64,000 nucleotides of DNA, taken from contig NW_025813663.1 in NCBI RefSeq assembly GCF_910589235.1, forward strand, positions 124,001 through 188,000, in the 5' to 3' direction. Of this stretch, positions 39,898-52,855 are shown in pieces. The stretch comes from Vespa crabro. Lineage: Eukaryota > Arthropoda > Insecta > Hymenoptera > Vespidae. The notes under the pieces were generated by a model, which worked only from the letters and a program-made list of their open reading frames with translations, was not told where the DNA came from and did no database searches. How positions within the stretch are numbered: the first letter of the stretch is position 1; the number at the start of each line of letters is the position of its first letter. Position numbers and translations under genes: made by a program.

Positions 39898-42800
39898 TTA
39901 TCTTCGCATATACCGAAATTCGCGTATGTCGATTACGTTTTTCGACAATTATCATATGAAAACGCGTATTTAAACATAGTAAAACCGTTATATTCTTGTT
40001 ATATTCTTTATTCTGCATCGATAGAATATAAAATCATTGAAATTGAACGAGATTTCAAGTTTTCGTTTTTCGACGATACGCGTATATGAGCGAAAAATCG
40101 TATATACGATATGAAAGAATGTTAAAAACTTTGATTCCAATATAAAATAGATGTTTGATCTTATGAAGTGCAATGTTCTGAATCGATTGGTAACATTTTT
40201 CTAACTGTGGCACAAGTATTATTAAAGATTTCACGATTTTATCTTCGCATATACCGAAATTCGCGTATGTCGATTACGTTTTTCGACAATTATTATATGA
40301 AAACGCGTATTTAAACATAGTTAAAACGTTATCTTCTTGTTATATTCTTTATTCTGCATCGATAGAATATAAAATCATTGAAATTGAACGAGATTTCAAG
40401 TTTTCGTTTTTCGTCGATACGCGTATATGAGCGAAAAATCGTATATACGATATGAAAGAATGTTAAAAACTTTGATTCCAATATAAAATAGATGTTTGAT
40501 CTTATGAAATGCAATGTTCTGAATCGATTGGTAACATTTTTCTAACTGTGGCACAAGTATTATTAAAGATTTCACGATTTCATCTTCGCATATACCGAAA
40601 TTCGCGTATGTCGATTACGTTTTTCGACAATTATCATATGAAAACGCGTTTTTAAACATAGTAAAAACGATATATTCTTGTTATATTCTTTATTCTGCAT
40701 CGATAGAATATAAAATCATTGAAATTGAACGAGATTTCAAGTTTTCGTTTTTCGACGATACGCGTATATGAGCGAAAAATCGTATATACGATATGAAAGA
40801 ATGTTAAAAACTTTGATTCCAATATAAAATAGATGTTTGATCTTATGAAATGCAATGTTCTGAATCGATTGGTAACATTTTTCTAACTGTGGCACAAGTA
40901 TTATTAAAGATTTCACGATTTTATCTTCGCATATACCGAAATTCGCGTATGTCGATTACGTTTTTCGACAATTATCATATGAAAACGCGTATTTAAACAT
41001 AGTAAAAACGTTATATTCTTGTTATATTCTTTATTCTGCATCGATAGAATATAAAATCATTGAAATTGAACGAGATTTCAAGTTTTCGTTTTTCGACGAT
41101 ACGCGTATATGAGCGAAAAATCGTATATACGATATGAAAGAATGTTAAAAACTTTGATTCCAATATAAAATAGATGTTTGATCTTATGAAATGCAATGTT
41201 CTGAATCGATTGGTAACATTTTTCTAACTGTGGCACAAGTATTATTAAAGATTTCACGATTTTATCTTCGCATATACCGAAATTCGCGTATGTCGATTAC
41301 GTTTTTCGACAATTATCATATGAAAACGCGTATTTAAACATAGTAAAAACGTTATATTCTTGTTATATTCTTTATTCTGCATCGATAGAATATAAAATCA
41401 TTGAAATTGAACGAGATTTCAAGTTTTCGTTTTTCGACGATACGCGTATATGAGCGAAAAATCGTATATACGATATGAAAGAATGTTAAAAACTTTGATT
41501 CCAATATAAAATAGATGTTTGATCTTATGAAATGCAATGTTCTGAATCGATTGGTAACATTTTTCTAACTGTGGCACAAGTATTATTAAAGATTTCACGA
41601 TTTTATCTTCGCATATACCGAAATTCGCGTATGTCGATTACGTTTTTCGACAATTATCATATGAAAACGCGTATTTAAACATAGTAAAAACGTTATATTC
41701 TTGTTATATTCTTTATTCTGCATCGATAGAATATAAAATCATTGAAATTGAACGAGATTTCAAGTTTTCGTTTTTCGACGATACGCGTATATGAGCGAAA
41801 AATCGTATATACGTTATGAAAGAATGTTAAAAACTTTGATTCCAATATAAAATAGATGTTTGATCTTATGAAATGCAATGTTCTGAATCGATTGGTAACA
41901 TTTTTCTAACTGTGGCACAAGTATTATTAAAGATTTCACGATTTTATCTTCGCATATACCGAAATTCGCGTATGTCGATTACGTTTTTCGACAATTATCA
42001 TATGAAAACGCGTATTTAAACATAGTAAAAACGTTATATTCTTGTTATATTCTTTATTCTGCATCGATAGAATATAAAATCATTGAAATTGAACGAGATT
42101 TCAAGTTTTTGTTTTTCGACGATACGCGTATATGAGCGAAAAATCGTATATACGATATGAAAGAATGTTAAAAACTTTGATTCCAATATAAAATAGATGT
42201 TTGATCTTATGAAATGCAATGTTCTGAATCGATTGGTAACATTTTTCTAACTGTGGCACAAGTATTATTAAAGATTTCACGATTTTATCTTCGCATATAC
42301 CGAAATTCGCGTATGTCGATTAAGTTTTTCGACAATTATCATATGAAAACGCGTATTTAAACATAGTAAAAACGTTATATTCTTGTTATATTCTTTATTC
42401 TGCATCGATAGAATATAAAATCATTGAAATTGAACGAGATTTCAAGTTTTCGTTTTTTGACGATACGCGTATATGAGCGAAAAATCGTATATACGATATG
42501 AAAGAATGTTAAAAACTTTGATTCCAATATAAAATAGATGTTTGATCTTATGAAATGCAATTTTCTGAATCGATTAGTAACATTTTTCTAACTGTGGCAC
42601 AAGTATTATTAAAGATTTCACGATTTTATCTTCGCATATACCGAAATTCGCGTATGTCGATTACGTTTTTCGACAATTATCATATGAAAACACGTATTTA
42701 AACATAGTAAAAACGTTATATTCTTGTTATATTCTTTATTCTGCATCGATAGAACATAAAATCATTGAAATTGAACGAGATTTCAAGTTTTCGTTTTTCG

Positions 42801-43989
42801 ACGATACGCGTATATGAGCGAAAAATCGTATATACGATATGAAAGAATGTTAAAAACTTTGATTCCAATATAAAATAGATGTTTGATCTTATGAAATGCA
42901 ATGTTCTGAATCGATTGGTAACATTTTTCTAACTGTGGCACAAGTATTATTAAAGATTTCACGATTTTATCATCGCATATACCGAAATTCGCGTATGTCG
43001 ATTACGTTTTTCGACAATTATCATATGAAAACGCGTATTTAAACATAGTAAAAACGTTATATTCTTGTTATATTCTTTATTCTGCATCGATAGAATATAA
43101 AATCATTGAAATTGAACGAGATTTCAAGTTTTCGTTTTTCGACGATACGCGTATATGAGCGAAAAATCGTATATACGATATGAAAGAATGTTAAAAACTT
43201 TGATTCCAATATAAAATAGATGTTTGATCTTATGAAATGCAATGTTCTGAATCGATTGGTAACATTTTTCTAACTGTGGCACAAGTATTATTAAAGATTT
43301 CACGATTTTATCTTCGCATATACCGAAATTCGCGTATGTCGATTACGTTTTTCGACAATTATCATATGAAAACGCGTATTTAAACATAGTAAAAACGTTA
43401 TATTCTTGTTATATTCTTTATTCTGCATCGATAGAATATAAAATCATTGAAATTGAACGAGATTTCAAGTTTTCGTTTTTCGACGATACGCGTATATGAG
43501 CGAAAAATCGTATATACGATATGAAAGAATGTTAAAAACTTTGATTCCAATATAAAATAGATGTTTGATCTTATGAAATGCAATGTTCTGAATCGATTGG
43601 TAACATTTTTCTAACTGTGGCACAAGTATTATTAAAGATTTCACGATTTTATCTTCGCATATACCGAAATTCGCGTATGTCGATTACGTTTTTCGACAAT
43701 TATCATATGAAAACGCGTATTTAAACATAGTAAAAACGTTATATTCTTGATATATTCTTTATTCTGCATCGATAGAATATAAAATCATTGAAATTGAACG
43801 AGATTTCAAGTTTTCGTTTTTCGACGATACGCGTATATGAGCGAAAAATCGTATATACGATATGAAAGAATGTTAAAAACTTTGATTCCAATATAAAATA
43901 GATGTTTGGTCTTATGAAATGCAATGTTCTGAATCGATTGGTAACATTTTTCTAACTGTGGCACAAGTATTATTAAAGATTTCACGATT
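39898..43989. repeat. Transition segment with private variants (monomers 118-129)
   Basis: No HOR copy was recognised here. Monomers 118-120 carry many private changes (aaaaccg, gaagtgc, tattatatg, gttaaaac, atcttcttg, tcgtcgat, ttcatcttcg, gcgttttta). Monomer 125 has aattttctg with gattagtaac and is followed by aaacacg in 126, a pair that returns at monomers 141-142 and 154-155. Monomer 127 introduces ttatcatcg, and monomer 129 introduces cttgatatattc with tttggtctt. Both are characteristic of the 13-monomer HOR that follows. Confidence 0.8.
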
Positions 43990-46900
43990 TTATCTTCGCA
44001 TATACCGAAATTCGCGTATGTCGATTAGGTTTTTCGACAATTATCATATGAAAACGCGTATTTAAACATAGTAAAAACGTTATATTCTTGTTATATTCTT
44101 TATTCTGCATCGATAGAATATAAAATCATTGAAATTGAACGAGATTTCAAGTTTTCGTTTTTCGACGATACGCGTATATGAGCGAAAAATCGTATATACG
44201 ATATGAAAGAATGTTAAAAACTTTGATTCCAATATAAAATAGATGTTTGATCTTATGAAATGCAATGTTCTGAATCGATTGGAAACATTTTTCTAACTGT
44301 GGCACAAGTATTATTAAAGATTTCACGATTTTATCTTCGCATATACCGAAATTCGCGTATGTCGATTACGTTTTTCGACAATTATCATATGAAAACACGT
44401 ATTTAAACATAGTAAAAACGTTATATTCTTGATATATTCTTTATTCTGCATCGATAGAATATAAAATCAATGAAATTGAACGAGATTTCAAGTTTTCGTT
44501 TTTCGACGATACGCGTATATGAGCGAAAAATCGTATATACGATATGAAAGAATGTTAAAAACTTTGATTCCAATATAAAATAGATGTTTGATCTTATGAA
44601 ATGCAATGTTCTGAATCGATTGGTAACATTTTTCTAACTGTGGCACAAGTATTATTAAAGATTTCACGATTTTATCATCGCATATACCGAAATTCGCGTA
44701 TGTCGATTACGTTTTTCGACAATTATCATATGAAAACGCGTATTTAAACATAGTAAAAACGTTATATTCTTGTTATATTCTTTATTCTGCATCGATAGAA
44801 TATAAAATCATTGAAATTGAACGAGATTTCAAGTTTTCGTTTTTCGACGATACGCGTATATGAGCGAAAAATCGTATATACGATATGAAAGAATGTTAAA
44901 AACTTTGATTCCAATATAAAATAGATGTTTGATCTTATGAAATGCAATGTTCTGAATCGATTGGTAACATTTTTCTAACTGTGGCACAAGTATTATTAAA
45001 GATTTCACGATTTTATCTTCGCATATACCGAAATTCGCGTATGTCGATTACGTTTTTCGACAATTGTCATATGAAAACGCGTATTTAAACATAGTAAAAA
45101 CGTTATATTCTTGTTATATTCTTTATTCTGCATCGATAGAATATAAAATCATTGAAATTGAACGAGATTTCAAGTTTTCGTTTTTCGACGATACGCGTAT
45201 ATGAGCGAAAAATCGTATATACGATATGAAAGAATGTTAAAAACTTTGATTCCAATATAAAATAGATGTTTGATCTTATGAAATGCAATGTTCTGAATCG
45301 ATTGGTAACATTTTTCTAACTGTGGCACAAGTATTATTAAAGATTTCACGATTTTATCTTCGCATATACCGAAATTCGCGTATGTCGATTACGTTTTTCG
45401 ACAATTATCATATGAAAACGCGTATTTAAACATAGTAAAAACGTTATATTCTTGATATATTCTTTATTCTGCATCGATAGAATATAAAATCATTGAAATT
45501 GAACGAGATTTCAAGTTTTCGTTTTTCGACGATACGCGTATATGAGCGAAAAATCGTATATACGATATGAAAGAATGTTAAAAACTTTGATTCCAATATA
45601 AAATAGATGTTTGGTCTTATGAAATGCAATGTTCTGAATCGATTGGTAACATTTTTCTAACTGTGGCACAAGTATTATTAAAGATTTCACGATTTTATCT
45701 TCGCATATACCGAAATTCGCGTATGTCGATTAGGTTTTTCGACAATTATCATATGAAAACGCGTATTTAAACATAGTAAAAACGTTATATTCTTGTTATA
45801 TTCTTTATTCTGCATCGATAGAATATAAAATCATTGAAATTGAACGAGATTTCAAGTTTTCGTTTTTCGACGATACGCGTATATGAGCGAAAAATCGTAT
45901 ATACGATATGAAAGAATGTTAAAAACTTTGATTCCAATATAAAATAGATGTTTGATCTTATGAAATGCAATGTTCTGAATCGATTGGAAACATTTTTCTA
46001 ACTGTGGCACAAGTATTATTAAAGATTTCACGATTTTATCTTCGCATATACCGAAATTCGCGTATGTCGATTAGGTTTTTCGACAATTATCATATGAAAA
46101 CACGTATTTAAACATAGTAAAAACGTTATATTCTTGATATATTCTTTATTCTGCATCGATAGAATATAAAATCATTGAAATTGAACGAGATTTCAAGTTT
46201 TCGTTTTTCGACGATACGCGTATATGAGCGAAAAATCGTATATACGATATGAAAGAATGTTAAAAACTTTGATTCCAATATAAAATAGATGTTTGATCTT
46301 ATGAAATGCAATGTTCTGAATCGATTGGTAACATTTTTCTAACTGTGGCACAAGTATTATTAAAGATTTCACGATTTTATCTTCGCATATACCGAAATTC
46401 GCGTATGTCGATTACGTTTTTCGACAATTATCATATGAAAACGCGTATTTAAACATAGTAAAAACGTTATATTCTTGATATATTCTTTATTCTGCATCGA
46501 TAGAATATAAAATCATTGAAATTGAACGAGATTTCAAGTTTTCGTTTTTCGACGATACGCGTATATGAGCGAAAAATCGTATATACGATATGAAAGAATG
46601 TTAAAAACTTTGATTCCAATATAAAATAGATGTTTGGTCTTATGAAATGCAATGTTCTGAATCGATTGGTAACATTTTTCTAACTGTGGCACAAGTATTA
46701 TTAAAGATTTCACGATTTTATCTTCGCATATACCGAAATTCGCGTATGTCGATTAGGTTTTTCGACAATTATCATATGAAAACGCGTATTTAAACATAGT
46801 AAAAACGTTATATTCTTGTTATATTCTTTATTCTGCATCGATAGAATATAAAATCATTGAAATTGAACGAGATTTCAAGTTTTCGTTTTTCGACGATACG

Positions 46901-48422
46901 CGTATATGAGCGAAAAATCGTATATACGATATGAAAGAATGTTAAAAACTTTGATTCCAATATAAAATAGATGTTTGATCTTATGAAATGCAATGTTCTG
47001 AATCGATTGGTAACATTTTTCTAACTGTAGCACAAGTATTATTAAAGATTTCACGATTTTATCTTCGCATATACCGAAATTCGCGTATGTCGATTACGTT
47101 TTTCGACAATTATCATATGAAAACACGTATTTAAACATAGTAAAAACGTTATATTCTTGATATATTCTTTATTCTGCATCGATAGAATATAAAATCATTG
47201 AAATTGAACGAGATTTCAAGTTTTCGTTTTTCGACGATACGCATATATGAGCGAAAAATCGTATATACGATATGAAAGAATGTTAAAAACTTTGATTCCA
47301 ATATAAAATAGATGTTTGGTCTTATGAAATGCAATGTTCTGAATCGATTGGTAACATTTTTCTAACTGTGGCACAAGTATTATTAAAGATTTCACGATTT
47401 TATCTTCGCATATACCGAAATTCGCGTATGTCGATTACGTTTTTCGACAATTATCATATGAAAACGCGTATTTAAACATAGTAAAAACGTTATATTCTTG
47501 TTATATTCTTTATTCTGCATCGATAGAATATAAAATCATTGAAATTGAACGAGATTTCAAGTTTTCGTTTTTCGACGATACGCGTATATGAGCGAAAAAT
47601 CGTATATACGATATGAAAGAATGTTAAAAACTTTGATTCCAATATAAAATAGATGTTTGATCTTATGAAATGCAATGTTCTGAATCGATTGGTAACATTT
47701 TTCTAACTGTGGCACAAGTATTATTAAAGATTTCACGATTTTATCTTCGCATATACCGTAATTCGCGTATGTCGATTACGTTTTTCGACAATTATCATAT
47801 GAAAACGCGTATTTAAACATAGTAAACACGTTATATTCTTGTTATATTCTTTATTCTGCATCGATAGAATATAAAATCATTGAAATTGAACGAGATTTCA
47901 AGTTTTCGTTTTTCGACGATACGCGTATATGAGCGAAAAATCGTATATACGATATGAAAGAATGTTAAAAACTTTGATTCCAATATAAAATAGTTGTTTG
48001 ATCTTATGAAATGCAATTTTCTGAATCGATTAGTAACATTTTTCTAACTGTGGCACAAGTATTATTAAAGATTTCACGATTTTATCTTCGCATATACCGA
48101 AATTCGCGTATGTCGATTACGTTTTTCGACAATTATCATATGAAAACACGTATTTAAACATAGTAAAAACGTTATATTCTTGTTATATTCTTTATTCTGC
48201 ATCGATAGAATATAAAATCATTGAAATTGAACGAGATTTCAAGTTTTCGTTTTTCGACGATACGCGTATATGAGCGAAAAATCGTATATACGATATGAAA
48301 GAATGTTAAAAACTTTGATTCCAATATAAAATAGATGTTTGATCTTATGAAATGCAATGTTCTGAATCGATTGGTAACATTTTTCTAACTGTGGCACAAG
48401 TATTATTAAAGATTTCACGATT
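43990..48422. repeat. 13-monomer higher-order repeat, copy 1 (monomers 130-142, 4433 bp)
   Basis: The marker order is gattagg plus ggaaac (130), aaacacg plus cttgatat (131), catcg (132), near-consensus (133), cttgatat plus ggtctt (134), gattagg plus ggaaac (135), gattagg plus aaacacg plus cttgatat (136), cttgatat plus ggtctt (137), gattagg plus ctgtagc (138), aaacacg plus cttgatat plus acgcatat plus ggtctt (139), consensus (140), ccgtaattc plus gtaaacacg plus tagttg plus aattttctg (141) and aaacacg (142). The left boundary is sharp: monomer 129 does not match the monomer before copy 2. Confidence 0.94.
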
Positions 48423-51400
48423 TTATCTTCGCATATACCGAAATTCGCGTATGTCGATTAGGTTTTTCGACAATTATCATATGAAAACGCGTATTTAAAC
48501 ATAGTAAAAACGTTATATTCTTGTTATATTCTTTATTCTGCATCGATAGAATATAAAATCATTGAAATTGAACGAGATTTCAAGTTTTCGTTTTTCGACG
48601 ATACGCGTATATGAGCGAAAAATCGTATATACGATATGAAAGAATGTTAAAAACTTTGATTCCAATATAAAATAGATGTTTGATCTTATGAAATGCAATG
48701 TTCTGAATCGATTGGAAACATTTTTCTAACTGTGGCACAAGTATTATTAAAGATTTCACGATTTTATCTTCGCATATACCGAAATTCGCGTATGTCGATT
48801 ACGTTTTTCGACAATTATCATATGAAAACACGTATTTAAACATAGTAAAAACGTTATATTCTTGATATATTCTTTATTCTGCATCGATAGAATATAAAAT
48901 CATTGAAATTGAACGAGATTTCAAGTTTTCGTTTTTCGACGATACGCGTATATGAGCGAAAAATCGTATATACGATATGAAAGAATGTTAAAAACTTTGA
49001 TTCCAATATAAAATAGATGTTTGATCTTATGAAATGCAATGTTCTGAATCGATTGGTAACATTTTTCTAACTGTGGCACAAGTATTATTAAAGATTTCAC
49101 GATTTTATCATCGCATATACCGAAATTCGCGTATGTCGATTACGTTTTTCGACAATTATCATATGAAAACGCGTATTTAAACATAGTAAAAACGTTATAT
49201 TCTTGTTATATTCTTTATTCTGCATCGATAGAATATAAAATCATTGAAATTGAACGAGATTTCAAGTTTTCGTTTTTCGACGATACGCGTATATGAGCGA
49301 AAAATCGTATATACGATATGAAAGAATGTTAAAAACTTTGATTCCAATATAAAATAGATGTTTGATCTTATGAAATGCAATGTTCTGAATCGATTGGTAA
49401 CATTTTTCTAACTGTGGCACAAGTATTATTAAAGATTTCACGATTTTATCTTCGCATATACCGAAATTCGCGTATGTCGATTACGTTTTTCGACAATTAT
49501 CATATGAAAACGCGTATTTAAACATAGTAAAAACGTTATATTCTTGTTATATTCTTTATTCTGCATCGATAGAATATAAAATCATTGAAATTGAACGAGA
49601 TTTCAAGTTTTCGTTTTTCGACGATACGCGTATATGAGCGAAAAATCGTATATACGATATGAAAGAATGTTAAAAACTTTGATTCCAATATAAAATAGAT
49701 GTTTGATCTTATGAAATGCAATGTTCTGAATCGATTGGTAACATTTTTCTAACTGTGGCACAAGTATTATTAAAGATTTCACGATTTTATCTTCGCATAT
49801 ACCGAAATTCGCGTATGTCGATTACGTTTTTCGACAATTATCATATGAAAACGCGTATTTAAACATAGTAAAAACGTTATATTCTTGATATATTCTTTAT
49901 TCTGCATCGATAGAATATAAAATCATTGAAATTGAACGAGATTTCAAGTTTTCGTTTTTCGACGATACGCGTATATGAGCGAAAAATCGTATATACGATA
50001 TGAAAGAATGTTAAAAACTTTGATTCCAATATAAAATAGATGTTTGGTCTTATGAAATGCAATGTTCTGAATCGATTGGTAACATTTTTCTAACTGTGGC
50101 ACAAGTATTATTAAAGATTTCACGATTTTATCTTCGCATATACCGAAATTCGCGTATGTCGATTAGGTTTTTCGACAATTATCATATGAAAACGCGTATT
50201 TAAACATAGTAAAAACGTTATATTCTTGTTATATTCTTTATTCTGCATCGATAGAATATAAAATCATTGAAATTGAACGAGATTTCAAGTTTTCGTTTTT
50301 CGACGATACGCGTATATGAGCGAAAAATCGTATATACGATATGAAAGAATGTTAAAAACTTTGATTCCAATATAAAATAGATGTTTGATCTTATGAAATG
50401 CAATGTTCTGAATCGATTGGAAACATTTTTCTAACTGTGGCACAAGTATTATTAAAGATTTCACGATTTTATCTTCGCATATACCGAAATTCGCGTATGT
50501 CGATTAGGTTTTTCGACAATTATCATATGAAAACACGTATTTAAACATAGTAAAAACGTTATATTCTTGATATATTCTTTATTCTGCATCGATAGAATAT
50601 AAAATCATTGAAATTGAACGAGATTTCAAGTTTTCGTTTTTCGACGATACGCGTATATGAGCGAAAAATCGTATATACGATATGAAAGAATGTTAAAAAC
50701 TTTGATTCCAATATAAAATAGATGTTTGATCTTATGAAATGCAATGTTCTGAATCGATTGGTAACATTTTTCTAACTGTGGCACAAGTATTATTAAAGAT
50801 TTCACGATTTTATCTTCGCATATACCGAAATTCGCGTATGTCGATTACGTTTTTCGACAATTATCATATGAAAACGCGTATTTAAACATAGTAAAAACGT
50901 TATATTCTTGATATATTCTTTATTCTGCATCGATAGAATATAAAATCATTGAAATTGAACGAGATTTCAAGTTTTCGTTTTTCGACGATACGCGTATATG
51001 AGCGAAAAATCGTATATACGATATGAAAGAATGTTAAAAACTTTGATTCCAATATAAAATAGATGTTTGGTCTTATGAAATGCAATGTTCTGAATCGATT
51101 GGTAACATTTTTCTAACTGTGGCACAAGTATTATTAAAGATTTCACGATTTTATCTTCGCATATACCGAAATTCGCGTATGTCGATTAGGTTTTTCGACA
51201 ATTATCATATGAAAACGCGTATTTAAACATAGTAAAAACGTTATATTCTTGTTATATTCTTTATTCTGCATCGATAGAATATAAAATCATTGAAATTGAA
51301 CGAGATTTCAAGTTTTCGTTTTTCGACGATACGCGTATATGAGCGAAAAATCGTATATACGATATGAAAGAATGTTAAAAACTTTGATTCCAATATAAAA

Positions 51401-52855
51401 TAGATGTTTGATCTTATGAAATGCAATGTTCTGAATCGATTGGTAACATTTTTCTAACTGTAGCACAAGTATTATTAAAGATTTCACGATTTTATCTTCG
51501 CATATACCGAAATTCGCGTATGTCGATTACGTTTTTCGACAATTATCATATGAAAACACGTATTTAAACATAGTAAAAACGTTATATTCTTGATATATTC
51601 TTTATTCTGCATCGATAGAATATAAAATCATTGAAATTGAACGAGATTTCAAGTTTTCGTTTTTCGACGATACGCATATATGAGCGAAAAATCGTATATA
51701 CGATATGAAAGAATGTTAAAAACTTTGATTCCAATATAAAATAGATGTTTGGTCTTATGAAATGCAATGTTCTGAATCGATTGGTAACATTTTTCTAACT
51801 GTGGCACAAGTATTATTAAAGATTTCACGATTTTATCTTCGCATATACCGAAATTCGCGTATGTCGATTACGTTTTTCGACAATTATCATATGAAAACGC
51901 GTATTTAAACATAGTAAAAACGTTATATTCTTGTTATATTCTTTATTCTGCATCGATAGAATATAAAATCATTGAAATTGAACGAGATTTCAAGTTTTCG
52001 TTTTTCGACGATACGCGTATATGAGCGAAAAATCGTATATACGATATGAAAGAATGTTAAAAACTTTGATTCCAATATAAAATAGATGTTTGATCTTATG
52101 AAATGCAATGTTCTGAATCGATTGGTAACATTTTTCTAACTGTGGCACAAGTATTATTAAAGATTTCACGATTTTATCTTCGCATATACCGTAATTCGCG
52201 TATGTCGATTACGTTTTTCGACAATTATCATATGAAAACGCGTATTTAAACATAGTAAACACGTTATATTCTTGTTATATTCTTTATTCTGCATCGATAG
52301 AATATAAAATCATTGAAATTGAACGAGATTTCAAGTTTTCGTTTTTCGACGATACGCGTATATGAGCGAAAAATCGTATATACGATATGAAAGAATGTTA
52401 AAAACTTTGATTCCAATATAAAATAGTTGTTTGATCTTATGAAATGCAATTTTCTGAATCGATTAGTAACATTTTTCTAACTGTGGCACAAGTATTATTA
52501 AAGATTTCACGATTTTATCTTCGCATATACCGAAATTCGCGTATGTCGATTACGTTTTTCGACAATTATCATATGAAAACACGTATTTAAACATAGTAAA
52601 AACGTTATATTCTTGTTATATTCTTTATTCTGCATCGATAGAATATAAAATCATTGAAATTGAACGAGATTTCAAGTTTTCGTTTTTCGACGATACGCGT
52701 ATATGAGCGAAAAATCGTATATACGATATGAAAGAATGTTAAAAACTTTGATTCCAATATAAAATAGATGTTTGATCTTATGAAATGCAATGTTCTGAAT
52801 CGATTGGTAACATTTTTCTAACTGTGGCACAAGTATTATTAAAGATTTCACGATT
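48423..52855. repeat. 13-monomer higher-order repeat, copy 2 (monomers 143-155, 4433 bp)
   Basis: The full marker series of copy 1 recurs at +4433 bp. By eye I found only two substitutions between the copies: atcaatg near 44470 against atcattg near 48903, and caattgtcat near 45063 against caattatcat near 49496. The series stops at monomer 156, where atcaatg appears and the gattagg plus ggaaac marker of monomers 130 and 143 is missing. This is the most recent large duplication visible in the window. Confidence 0.94.

Noticed and set aside
43990..44330. ttagg in the gattagg variant as an insect telomere-like repeat
   Set aside because: It is a single pentamer created by one substitution in scattered monomers, with no tandem TTAGG run.
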